Of a stretch of DNA of 64,000 bases, positions 8,736 through 16,832 are shown piece by piece. The DNA lies in the NCBI GenBank assembly GCA_016288815.1, contig JAEELF010000009.1, positions 1 through 64,000 on the forward strand, read 5' to 3'. The stretch's first letter is position 1; each line of letters opens with the position of its first letter. Position numbers and translations under genes: made by a program. The DNA is from Ruminococcus sp. (lineage in GTDB: Bacteria; Bacillota; Clostridia; Oscillospirales; Ruminococcaceae). A model generated the notes under the pieces. The model ran no database searches. It was not told the origin of the DNA and saw only the letters and a list, made by a program, of their open reading frames with translations.

Positions 8736-9997
8736 TCCTTGTCCTCCTTGTCATACATAATGTATATGCTGTCGAGCGCGAGCGAATTCGCAGCCTGTAC
8801 GATACGCGCCTTCGTCACGCCCTGATACTCCCTGAACTCCTCCTCGGGGGTCATGCGGGTGCCGTCGCAGAAGCGCTCGAAGTACCATGAGGAATACGAG
8901 GACGGCGTGTCCCCGACCTGCGTCAGTGCGTTGTCGAGGGTGAGCAGGGCGCTCGACATCTCCTCGTCGGTGATGTTGCCCTTGCGTATCTCGTCGAGCT
9001 GGCGGAGGATCTCGTCCTTTGCCTTGCCGATGTTGCCGCGCTCAACGCCGCTGTCCACCATGAGGGCACCCTTGGGAGTCATCAGGCGGCTCGCGCAGTA
9101 GTAGCACAGGCTGAGCTTCTCGCGGACGTTCATGAAGAGCTTCGATACAGGCGTCGCGCCGAACAGCGTGTTCAGCATCTTCAGCGCCATGACGTCCTCG
9201 GAGGCGGATTTGAACGTGAGCACCATTTTGCACTGTCTCACGTCGAATTCGTCCGAGAAGGTCTCGGGCTCGCTGCGGACGGGGCTCCTGCCGGTGAAGG
9301 TCACGGGCTTTACGCTCCTGCCTACCGCCGAGAAGCCGTCCTCTATCAGCTTCTGTACGCGCACGTCCTCCTCGGGGGCGACGTAGCTTATCTCGATCTG
9401 GGCGCCGCTCATCAGCGCCTTGTAAGCCTCGTAGGCTCCGGCTGCGGTGACTGCCTCCGCCGATTCCTTTGTTCCGTAGCAGGAATTCTCCGCAGGCTCT
9501 CCGCGGAATGCGAATTCTCCCGCACGCGAGAGCGCGTAGGTTCGCTTGCTGTTGAGCTCAGCGTCGATACGGTCGAGGAGGTCCTTTTTCGTTATCATGA
9601 AGGATTCTCCGTCGAAAGCGCCGTCGGTCACGTTCGGTGCGAAGAGGCAGTCGCGGACTATCCCGAGCATACCGCCGCTGATGTCCTCGCCGTCTATGGC
9701 GTATTTATCACATATCCAAGAAGCCGAGAGGGTGAGCACCTGAACGTCGCCGCGCTTTACTGCCGAGGAGCTGAGTCCTGAGCCGTAGAGTGCGGAGAGC
9801 TGCTCGTTGAGCTCAGCGAGGGTGCGCAGGGAGCTGTTCGAGGTGCTGAGAGCTCCTATGCCGAGCGCGTTCGCTGCCGCTGTGCTGCGGCTGAGCTCGG
9901 TGATGAAGCGCACGATAAGGCTGCACGTCTTGAACTTCCCGTCGATGATAGTCGAGAAGCCGATATCGCCGGCGAGCCCCGTCCTGTTATATTTCAT
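8732..9997 (-). CDS. M16-family peptidase-like protein lacking the HxxEH motif, YmfF-like
   Basis: This 421-residue cytoplasmic protein aligns in layout with M16 peptidases (RTLAELNEQLSALYG and KLFMNVREKLSLCYY are typical) but no HxxEH zinc motif can be found in the N-terminal half. In its place stands a segment around LSRSTAAANALGIGAL. It is therefore likely the non-catalytic partner of the gene directly downstream, with which it overlaps by four bases. The start is supported by CAGGAGTG upstream. It is the first gene of the operon M16-M16-lgt-folD, and faces the divergent CNNM gene across a 182-bp promoter region. Confidence 0.87.
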   Translation of the reverse strand: MKYNRTGLAGDIGFSTIIDGKFKTCSLIVRFITELSRSTAAANALGIGALSTSNSSLRTLAELNEQLSALYGSGLSSSAVKRGDVQVLTLSASWICDKYAIDGEDISGGMLGIVRDCLFAPNVTDGAFDGESFMITKKDLLDRIDAELNSKRTYALSRAGEFAFRGEPAENSCYGTKESAEAVTAAGAYEAYKALMSGAQIEISYVAPEEDVRVQKLIEDGFSAVGRSVKPVTFTGRSPVRSEPETFSDEFDVRQCKMVLTFKSASEDVMALKMLNTLFGATPVSKLFMNVREKLSLCYYCASRLMTPKGALMVDSGVERGNIGKAKDEILRQLDEIRKGNITDEEMSSALLTLDNALTQVGDTPSSYSSWYFERFCDGTRMTPEEEFREYQGVTKARIVQAANSLALDSIYIMYDKEDKE

Positions 9998-10120
9998 GCT
10001 GTTACACTCCTGTCATAAAAATACATACAAGCTTATTATATCACAAACGGAACAGGATTACCATAGTTTTTTACGAAATTTTATGTAATTAAATCATTTT
10101 ACTGCGTGTTTCCTGTATTG

Positions 10121-10149
10121 TTGACATTTCACCCGCTATGTGTTAAAAT
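10121..10149 (+). promoter_or_regulatory. Predicted sigma-A promoter of the CNNM/CBS gene
   Basis: TTGACA (10121-10126) and TAAAAT (10144-10149) with a 17-bp spacer, 31 bp before the start codon. Confidence 0.75.
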
Positions 10150-10179
10150 GTCAGTATCATAGAAAGAGAAAGGGAAAAT

Positions 10180-11439
10180 ATGGATAACTCTGACTTATAC
10201 AAGATAATGCTCGTTCTGCTCATGATGATATTCTCGGCGCTGTTTTCAGCCTCCGAGACCGCATATTCGAGCGTCAATAAGATACGCCTGAAAAACTACG
10301 AGGCGCAGGGCAGCAAAAAAGCCGCCCGCGCCCTTAAACTCGCCAACCACTTCGACGAAGTGCTCACTGCCGTGCTCATCGGCAACAATATCGTCAATAT
10401 CGCTACGTCGTCCGTCAGCACCCTCGTTTTCATCAGCTTCTTCGGCGACAACGGCGCACTTATCTCCACTATCGTGATAACGCTGCTCGTGCTGGTGTTC
10501 TGCGAGGTCATTCCAAAGTCCTATGCCAAGAAAAACGCTGAAAAACTGGCGCTCGCCTTCGCTTCGCCGCTCTCGGCTACGGTCGTGCTGTTCAAGCCGC
10601 TCGTGTTCCTGCTGAACAAGCTCTCCTCACTCGTCGCAAAGGGCGAAAACGCTGCTCCGAGCGTCACCGAGGACGAGCTCAAATACATGATAGACGAGAT
10701 CGAGGAGCAGGGCGTCATCGAGGAACAGGAGAGCGAGCTCGTCAAGAGTGCGCTCGAATTCGACGAGATAACCGTCAGCGAGATACTTATCCCCCGCGTG
10801 AAGGTCGTGGGTATCCCCGCTGATTCGACTATCGACGAGATCAAGGAGATATTCAGCTCCGAGATGTACTCGCGTCTGCCGGTGTATGAAAAATCCCTCG
10901 ACGATATCGTCGGGATCATCACCAACAAGGCGTTCTTCAAGATGCTCGTCGAGGGCGGCAGCGATATCCGCACGATCATGCAGGAGGTGCTCCACATCGC
11001 TGACACCAAGCTCATCAGCGAGGCGCTGCGCGATATGCAGCGCTCCAAGCTCCACCTTGCGGTCGTGACCGATCAGTACGGCGGCACGAAGGGTATCGTC
11101 ACGCTCGAGGACATCATCGAAGAGCTCGTCGGGGAAATCTACGACGAGGACGACGAGATAGAGCATGACATCACTGTCCTCGCGCCGGACAGGTTCGAGG
11201 TCGCGGGCGATATGAGCGTGGACGATATGCTCGCGGAGCTCGGCTTCGATGAGGACCTCGTGCAGACAGAGTGTACGTCGGTCGGCGGGTGGATAACGGA
11301 CGTCATGGAGCATATCCCCGAGGCGGGAGAGACCGTCGAGGCAGGCTGCTTCCGGCTCACCGCCTCCGAGGTCACCGACCAGACCGTGGGGAAGGTCATC
11401 GTGGAGATACTGCCTCAGACAGACGAGGAAAAGGAATAA
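10180..11439 (+). CDS. CNNM-transmembrane / CBS-pair / CorC-HlyC domain protein (hemolysin C-like)
   Basis: The 419-residue membrane protein has an N-terminal CNNM (DUF21) domain with about four helices (SALFSASETAYSS is the characteristic start). A tandem CBS pair follows (about 200-325, with SRLPVYEKSLDDIVGIIT and TDQYGGTKGIVTLEDIIEELVGEI). The C-terminal CorC_HlyC domain (about 340-410) has FEVAGDMSVDDM. Proteins of this kind are linked to magnesium or sodium transport and divalent-ion homeostasis; the old hemolysin name is historical. Length and domain order are normal for the family. It is monocistronic, with its own promoter and a terminator shared with the convergent rplL gene. Confidence 0.92.
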   Translation: MDNSDLYKIMLVLLMMIFSALFSASETAYSSVNKIRLKNYEAQGSKKAARALKLANHFDEVLTAVLIGNNIVNIATSSVSTLVFISFFGDNGALISTIVITLLVLVFCEVIPKSYAKKNAEKLALAFASPLSATVVLFKPLVFLLNKLSSLVAKGENAAPSVTEDELKYMIDEIEEQGVIEEQESELVKSALEFDEITVSEILIPRVKVVGIPADSTIDEIKEIFSSEMYSRLPVYEKSLDDIVGIITNKAFFKMLVEGGSDIRTIMQEVLHIADTKLISEALRDMQRSKLHLAVVTDQYGGTKGIVTLEDIIEELVGEIYDEDDEIEHDITVLAPDRFEVAGDMSVDDMLAELGFDEDLVQTECTSVGGWITDVMEHIPEAGETVEAGCFRLTASEVTDQTVGKVIVEILPQTDEEKE

Positions 11440-11441
11440 CA

Positions 11442-11471
11442 AAAAAAGGACTGCCTGAGCAGTCCTTTTTC
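11442..11471. terminator. Bidirectional terminator between the CNNM gene and rplL
   Basis: The hairpin AAGGACTGC-CTGA-GCAGTCCTT is flanked by A on one side and T on the other, so it can end transcripts from both strands. Confidence 0.85.
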
Positions 11472-11489
11472 AGTATCAGTAATATGAAA

Positions 11490-11864
11490 TTACTTGATCT
11501 CGATAGTAGCGCCAGCCTCTTCAAACTTAGCCTTGAGCTCGTTAGCCTCAGCCTCGGAAACGCCCTCCTTGATAGCCTTAGGAGCAGCCTCAACTACTTC
11601 CTTAGCCTCCTTAAGGCCAAGACCGAGAACCTCCTTAGCAACCTTGATAACTGCCATCTTAGCATCACCGAAGGAAGCGAGGATTACGTCGAACTCAGTC
11701 TTTGCAGCCTCAGCAGCACCAGCAGCGCCGCCAGCAGCAGGAGCAGCAGCGATAGCAGCTGTTACACCGAATTCCTCCTGGATAGCGTCAACGAGCTCGG
11801 AAAGCTCGAGAACGGAAAGAGTCTTGATATCTTCAACGAATTTTGTGATCTTCTCAGAAGCCAT
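11490..11864 (-). CDS. rplL: 50S ribosomal protein L7/L12
   Basis: L7/L12 forms the flexible stalk of the large subunit, bound through L10, and recruits translational GTPases. The 124-residue sequence shows the N-terminal dimerisation helices, an Ala/Gly-rich hinge (about residues 37-52) and the C-terminal domain with [35 protein letters not shown] content (about 65-110). It lies 79 bp behind rplJ on the same strand, the usual order. Codon choice, with many GCA, GTT and GAA codons, differs from the GC-rich genes around it and resembles the scaffoldin genes, as expected for strong expression. Confidence 0.97.
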   Translation of the reverse strand: MASEKITKFVEDIKTLSVLELSELVDAIQEEFGVTAAIAAAPAAGGAAGAAEAAKTEFDVILASFGDAKMAVIKVAKEVLGLGLKEAKEVVEAAPKAIKEGVSEAEANELKAKFEEAGATIEIK

Positions 11865-11943
11865 GATAATAATCTCCTTTATAATATTATTTTGCCTTTT
11901 GGCATGATGTTAAGCTGCGGGAGCGTATGCACCCATATCAAAG

Positions 11944-12453
11944 TCAGGCAGCTTCTTCCGACTTCTTGTCTGCAACAGCCTTGAGTGTTGCAGCAAGCTT
12001 CTGCAGGGGTCCCTGAAGGGAACCAACGAGCTGAGCGAGAAGCACGTCCTTGGACGGGATCTTGGAAAGAGCGATAACTCCTGCCTCATCGTAAACTTCA
12101 CCCTCAACATAACCTGCCTTGAGGTTGAACTTATCCTCAGTCTTCTCAGCGTACTTACCGAGAATTCTTGCGGGAGCAGTCTGGTCGTCGTTGGAGAGAG
12201 CGATAGCGGTAGTACCGTTGAGAGCCTCTTCAAAGCCGTTGAGACCGCAGTTCTGGAAGGCACGGAGAAGGAGCGTATTCTTCTCTACGAAGTAGTGAAC
12301 GCCCGACTCGCGGAGCTCCTTTCTGAGCTTGGTATCCTCCTCAACGGTGATACCCTTGTAATCAACGAGAACGCCGGAAACGGAGTTCTTGATGAGCTCG
12401 GTGAGCTGCTCGACCTTAGCCTTCTTAGCTTCAAGTACAGCATTGCTTGGCAT
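11944..12453 (-). CDS. rplJ: 50S ribosomal protein L10
   Basis: L10 anchors L7/L12 dimers to 23S rRNA at the stalk base. It also represses its own mRNA as a complex with L7/L12. The 169-residue protein shows typical motifs (VEQLTELIKNSVSGVLVDYKG, VHYFVEKNTLL, ALSNDDQTAPARIL). The start at 12453 is preceded by GGAGGTGA; the open frame extends upstream to 12498 without another good site. Unlike in many bacteria, rplK-rplA are not directly upstream; instead there is an L10 leader and then the divergent acyl-CoA synthetase gene. Confidence 0.96.
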   Translation of the reverse strand: MPSNAVLEAKKAKVEQLTELIKNSVSGVLVDYKGITVEEDTKLRKELRESGVHYFVEKNTLLLRAFQNCGLNGFEEALNGTTAIALSNDDQTAPARILGKYAEKTEDKFNLKAGYVEGEVYDEAGVIALSKIPSKDVLLAQLVGSLQGPLQKLAATLKAVADKKSEEAA

Positions 12454-12494
12454 AGTGTATTCACCTCCGAATATTTCGTTATCGTATCCGAAGA

Positions 12495-12605
12495 GCAAAA
12501 ATGTCCTTTTCCGACAGCTCGGGAAAGGACAATAAATACGTTAAGTATGATTGCAATTCCTCGGCGGGACTTACGGCTTTCGCCTGCCAGCTGTCTTTAG
12601 AATAC
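12495..12605 (-). ncRNA. L10 leader (ribosomal protein autoregulatory mRNA element) with attenuator hairpin
   Basis: On the minus strand, upstream of rplJ, the transcript contains the conserved features of the Firmicutes L10 leader: GACAGCTGGCAGGCGAAAGC, then CCCGCCGAGGAATTGC, then TTAACGTATTTATTG, which together form the L10-(L12)4 binding site. Directly behind it, at about 12501-12532, GTCCTTTCCCGA pairs with TCGGAAAAGGAC and is followed by a short T run, which looks like a transcription attenuator. This predicts feedback control of rplJ-rplL. Confidence 0.8.
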
Positions 12606-12729
12606 GATATTATGCTGCGTTCTTCACACAGCTTGATAATTATACCATGCTTTACGGGCTTTGTCAAGGGGTTTTTGAAAAAATTTTCGTGTCCGGGCGG
12701 GAAGAAGCTCCCGCAGTGCAGGGCAGCGA

Positions 12730-12758
12730 TTGACAAAACCGCTTTATAATGGTATAAT
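12730..12758 (+). promoter_or_regulatory. Predicted sigma-A promoter of the HTH-cupin-synthetase gene
   Basis: A perfect TTGACA (12730-12735), a 17-bp spacer and a perfect TATAAT (12753-12758). The start codon follows 60 bp later. Confidence 0.85.
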
Positions 12759-12817
12759 GTACCTTGCGTAAATACGGGACTTCGAGTCCGTGATTTCAAG
12801 AAAGGAGCAGACTTGCA

Positions 12818-15124
12818 ATGAGTGATCTGACAACCCCCGAATTTAAGATAAGAGAGGTCGCTGAGCGAATCAAAGCCGTCCGTGAGTCGCTGGGTCTGAC
12901 TCCCGCAGAAATGGCTGCCAAGACCGAGATATCCGAGTACGAGTACCTCGCCTACGAGGGCGGCGCAAAGGATTTCAGCTTTTCCTTCATATATAAGTTC
13001 GCCAACGTGACAGGCGTCGAGATAACCGACCTCATGGAGGGCGAAAGTCCCCGAATATACAGCTACGACGTTACGAGAAAGGGCGAGGGGCTGCCTATCG
13101 CGCGCCGCAGAGGGCTCAGCTACCTGCGCCTTGCTCCGAAGTTCCGCAACAAGATAGCGGAGCCGTTCCTCGTCACTATCCCCTACGTTGACGAGCAGTT
13201 CCGCGTGCCTCACCCGCACACTCATGAGGGTCAGGAAATGGATATCGTCATCAGCGGTCAGCTCAAGGTGCGCGTGGGTGACAACGTGACCGTCCTCAAC
13301 GAGGGTGATTCGATCTATTATGACAGCTCCGAGCCGCACGACGAATGGGCTGTGGGCGGCAAGGAGTGCAAGTTCTATGCGATAGTATGCGGACTCAAGC
13401 AGCCCCAGCACGCTATCCAGCACCTCGAGCCCGAGACCCTCTCCGGCGTCACCAACTTCGATCTCGCACAGGTCGAGGAGCCTGTCGCTGAGAAGTTCGT
13501 GAAGACGTCCACAGACGAGACAGGCGCTCTCACAGGCATTGAGTTCGTAGACGACGAGAAGTTCAACTTCGCATTCGACGTAGTGGACAGACTTGCGGAA
13601 AAATGTCCCGACAAGACCGCTATGATATACATTTCCGACGATATGCAGGAGCGCCGCTTCACCTTCGCGGAGATAAAGAAATACTCCTGCATGACCGCGA
13701 ATTACTTCCTCTCCAAGGGCATAAAGAAGGGCGACAAGGTCATGCTCGTCCTCAAGCGGCACTATCAGTTCTGGTTCTCGATACTCGCGCTCCACAGGAT
13801 AGGTGCTGTAGTCATTCCCGCGACCAACCAGCTCGTTCAGCACGACTTCACATACCGCTTCAAGGCAGCTGAGGTGAAGGCTATCGTCTGCACCGCCGAC
13901 GGCGACGTCGCTCATCAGGTGGACCTCGCTGTTGAGGAATGCGGCATGGATATCATCAAAATGGTCGCTCACGGCAAGCGCGAGGGCTGGGCTTCCTTCG
14001 ACGAGGAAATGGCGAAGTGCAGCGACGTCTTTGAGCGTCCCACGGATCCCGCTCTCCTCTCCTGCGGAAGCGAGCCCATGCTCATGTTCTTCACATCCGG
14101 TACGACCGGCTACCCGAAGATCGCCATGCACAGCCATAAGTACGCGCTCGGACACTTCATCACCGCGCGCTACTGGCACAACGTCGACCCGAACGGTATC
14201 CACTTCACGATCTCCGATACCGGCTGGGGAAAGGCGCTCTGGGGCAAGCTCTACGGGCAGTGGCTCAGCGAGACCTGCATTTTCGTCTACGACTTCGACC
14301 GCTTCGACGCGCACAAGATACTCCCCATGTTCGCGAAGTACAACATCACGACCTTCTGCGCACCGCCCACGATGTACCGGTTCTTCATCAAGGAGGATCT
14401 CTCCAAATACGACCTCTCCTCGCTGAAATACGCGACTGTCGCGGGAGAAGCGCTCAACCCCGAGGTGTACAATCAGTTCCTCAATGCGACCGGGGTAAAG
14501 CTCATGGAGGGCTTCGGTCAGACAGAGACAACACTCTCTATCGGAAACTTCGTCGGCATGAACGCAAAGCCCGGTTCTATGGGCAAGCCGAGCGTGCTGT
14601 ACGATGTCGATATCGTTGACCCGGACGGCGTCCCCGTCAAGACCGGCGAGACCGGCGAGATAGTTATCCGCACCTCCGAGGGCGCTCCCGACGGGCTCTT
14701 CCTCGGGTACTACAACGACACCGAGAAGACCGCCGAGGTTTGGCATGACGGTCTCTACCACACGGGCGATACCGCGTGGCGCGACGAGGACGGCTACTTC
14801 TGGTATGTCGGGCGCGTGGACGACGTTATCAAGTCCTCGGGCTACCGTATCGGACCGTTCGAGATCGAGAGCGTCATCATGGAGCTCCCCTATGTCCTCG
14901 AATGCGGCGTCAGCGCTGCTCCCGACCCGGTAAGAGGTCAGGTGGTTAAGGCGTCGATAGTCCTCGTGAAGGGGACGGTCGGCACTGACGAGCTCAAAAA
15001 AGAGATACAGGATTACGTCAAGAAGCACACCGCGCCCTACAAGTACCCGCGTATAGTCGAGTTCAGGGAGAGCCTTCCCAAGACCATAAGCGGAAAGATC
15101 AAGCGTGCGGAATTGAAAGGCTGA
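12818..15124 (+). CDS. Fusion of XRE-type HTH, cupin and AMP-forming acyl-CoA synthetase
   Basis: The 768-residue protein starts with a helix-turn-helix of the XRE type (about 10-70: IKAVRESLGLTPAEMAAKTE). A cupin domain follows (about 110-190: PHPHTHEGQEMDIVISG, histidines suited for metal or ligand binding). From about residue 225 on there is a complete ANL-superfamily synthetase with the adenylate motif FTSGTTGYPKIAMHSH, EGFGQTET, YHTGDTAWRD and the C-terminal hinge and lysine region KTISGKIKRAEL. Such enzymes make acyl-AMP and then acyl-CoA; the synthetase resembles medium-chain or acetyl-type enzymes, but the substrate is not readable. The N-terminal pair is that of HTH-cupin regulators, so the protein may sense its ligand or bind DNA. 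Ribosome binding site AAGGAG is present. It is monocistronic. Confidence 0.9.
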   Translation: MSDLTTPEFKIREVAERIKAVRESLGLTPAEMAAKTEISEYEYLAYEGGAKDFSFSFIYKFANVTGVEITDLMEGESPRIYSYDVTRKGEGLPIARRRGLSYLRLAPKFRNKIAEPFLVTIPYVDEQFRVPHPHTHEGQEMDIVISGQLKVRVGDNVTVLNEGDSIYYDSSEPHDEWAVGGKECKFYAIVCGLKQPQHAIQHLEPETLSGVTNFDLAQVEEPVAEKFVKTSTDETGALTGIEFVDDEKFNFAFDVVDRLAEKCPDKTAMIYISDDMQERRFTFAEIKKYSCMTANYFLSKGIKKGDKVMLVLKRHYQFWFSILALHRIGAVVIPATNQLVQHDFTYRFKAAEVKAIVCTADGDVAHQVDLAVEECGMDIIKMVAHGKREGWASFDEEMAKCSDVFERPTDPALLSCGSEPMLMFFTSGTTGYPKIAMHSHKYALGHFITARYWHNVDPNGIHFTISDTGWGKALWGKLYGQWLSETCIFVYDFDRFDAHKILPMFAKYNITTFCAPPTMYRFFIKEDLSKYDLSSLKYATVAGEALNPEVYNQFLNATGVKLMEGFGQTETTLSIGNFVGMNAKPGSMGKPSVLYDVDIVDPDGVPVKTGETGEIVIRTSEGAPDGLFLGYYNDTEKTAEVWHDGLYHTGDTAWRDEDGYFWYVGRVDDVIKSSGYRIGPFEIESVIMELPYVLECGVSAAPDPVRGQVVKASIVLVKGTVGTDELKKEIQDYVKKHTAPYKYPRIVEFRESLPKTISGKIKRAELKG

Positions 15125-15132
15125 AAATGAAT

Positions 15133-15158
15133 AAGGCGGACCAGCAGGTCCGCCTTTT
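15133..15158 (+). terminator. Terminator after the acyl-CoA synthetase fusion
   Basis: AAGGCGGACC-AGCA-GGTCCGCCTT hairpin followed by T-rich sequence; it also faces the 3' end of the convergent aspartate kinase gene. Confidence 0.85.
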
Positions 15159-15163
15159 GTTTT

Positions 15164-16498
15164 TTATTTCTCGGAGTTGATGAACATATCGTAAATGCGT
15201 CTGATCGCCTCGGGGAGGTCGTTCTCGCTGACGCCGATGATGACGTTCAGCTCGCTCGAACCCTGATCTATCATCTTGACATTTATCCGCGCATGAGCCA
15301 TCGAAGCGAAGATACGGGCAACGGTTCCGCGGGTGTTCTTCATTCTGCGTCCAACGACCGCGAGGAGAGCGATACCGTCCTCGATCTCGAGGTGGTCGGG
15401 AGCAACTTCCTTTCTTATGCCTGCGAGCACCTTCTCACGCACCGGATCGAGCTTCGCGCTGTCAACGGTAATGCTCATGGTGTCGATTCCCGACGGCATA
15501 TGCTCGAACGAAAGTCCGTTGTCGAACAGCACCTTGAGCACCTTCATGCCGAAGCCGGTCTCGCTGTTCATCATAGCCTTTTCGATGTTGATAGTGCTGA
15601 AGCCCTTGCGTCCCGCGATACCGGTAATGGTGTGCGAAAGACTCTCGCGGCTGAAGTCGAAGTCGTCGGAAACGATCATCGTGCCGTCGTCCTGCGGGCG
15701 GTTGGTGTTTCTGATGTTTATCGGGATACCTGCCGATCGTACGGGGAAAATAGCGTCCTCGTGGAGCACGCTCGCACCCATGTATGCAAGCTCGCGGAGC
15801 TCACGGTAGGTGATGACGCTGATAACGTCGGGATTCTCAACTATTCTGGGGTCTGCAACGAGGAAGCCGGAAACGTCCGTCCAGTTCTCGTAGATGTCTG
15901 CCTTGACTGCGTTCGCGATGATCGAGCCGGTAACGTCCGAGCCGCCGCGCGAGAAGGTCTTGATATAGCCCTCTGTGGTCTTTCCGTAGAAGCCGGGGAT
16001 AACTGCGTTGTCGAGTCCGCTGAGCTTCGCGCGGACTGCCTTGACGGTGTCGTCGAGGAGGAGCGAGCCCTTTGTGTCGAATACGATGACGTCAGCAGCA
16101 TCCACGAAATTGAAGCCGAGATACTTCGCGAGCACCTTGCCGTTGAGGTACTCACCGCGGCTCGCAGCGAAGTCCTTTGCGGGGCGTGCCTTGAGCTCCC
16201 TGACTATGGAGTCAAACTCGTCCTCGAGGCTCATGTCGATGCCGAGCTCGGAGATTATGCCGTTGTAGCGGTCTCTGATGAGCTGGAAATCGTCGGTGAA
16301 GTCCACTCCGCTGCCGGCGAGCTCGCAGCATTTATACAGCATATCCGTTACCTTGACGTCGTCGGAAAAGCGCTTGCCCGGCGCAGACGGTACGACGTAC
16401 TTACGCTTGGCGTCGCTCTTGATTATGTCTGCGACCTTTCTGAACTGATTGGCGTCCGCGAGGCTGCTTCCGCCGAATTTTACTACTTTATTGCCCAT
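15164..16498 (-). CDS. lysC: Aspartate kinase (monofunctional, with ACT domains)
   Basis: Aspartokinase phosphorylates aspartate to start synthesis of lysine, threonine, methionine and diaminopimelate. The 444-residue protein begins with the classical KFGGSSLADA (residues 6-15). It has the kinase motif FSRGGSDVTGSIIA (about 188-201). Two ACT regulatory regions follow (about 300-440: GRKGFSTINIEK and ARINVKMIDQGSSELNVIIGV), which normally bind lysine or threonine as feedback inhibitor. The length and the EDGIALLAVVGRRM segment fit the lysC class. Ribosome binding site AAGGAAG precedes ATG at 16498. It appears monocistronic. Confidence 0.94.
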   Translation of the reverse strand: MGNKVVKFGGSSLADANQFRKVADIIKSDAKRKYVVPSAPGKRFSDDVKVTDMLYKCCELAGSGVDFTDDFQLIRDRYNGIISELGIDMSLEDEFDSIVRELKARPAKDFAASRGEYLNGKVLAKYLGFNFVDAADVIVFDTKGSLLLDDTVKAVRAKLSGLDNAVIPGFYGKTTEGYIKTFSRGGSDVTGSIIANAVKADIYENWTDVSGFLVADPRIVENPDVISVITYRELRELAYMGASVLHEDAIFPVRSAGIPINIRNTNRPQDDGTMIVSDDFDFSRESLSHTITGIAGRKGFSTINIEKAMMNSETGFGMKVLKVLFDNGLSFEHMPSGIDTMSITVDSAKLDPVREKVLAGIRKEVAPDHLEIEDGIALLAVVGRRMKNTRGTVARIFASMAHARINVKMIDQGSSELNVIIGVSENDLPEAIRRIYDMFINSEK

Positions 16499-16832
16499 GT
16501 TTATCTTCCTTTTCGCATAGTATGATATTCTATTGTCAATTATATATCAGTTTCCCGCGAAAATCAATTGATATAAAAGACAAACATTCAGGCGGGGCGA
16601 TGTGTGTTTTTGGTGAATACGCCTGTCCGCGAGCGACGGACAGCGGCGCTTTGTTATAAAAGTGTTCCGTATGCGATATATGAGTAAGGGCGTTGTTGAA
16701 GGTGAGCGAGTTTACGAGCGGCAATGTGCTCGCCAGCGGGGGCGTCCCCGCCCAAAGGGTCAGTCGGCCCTTTGGAATCCCATTGCTGAAAGCTCTGTTC
16801 CAAATTGCTGATCTGTGTTTTCCTTTACAGTT
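16499..16832. repeat. 334-bp intergenic stretch with two dispersed repeat elements
   Basis: No gene was found. Positions 16664-16728 are a copy of the repeat that begins CCGTATGCGAT and ends GAGCGGCAATGTG. Positions 16752-16785 are a copy of the palindrome CCAAAGGG..CCCTTTGG followed by AATCCCATTG. A hairpin CTGTCCG-CGAGCGA-CGGACAG lies near 16623-16643. The rest is AT-rich upstream sequence of lysC. Confidence 0.7.

Noticed and set aside
12479..15028. 849-codon minus-strand frame
   Set aside because: It is antisense to the acyl-CoA synthetase fusion and runs through the L10 leader; no family motif was seen.
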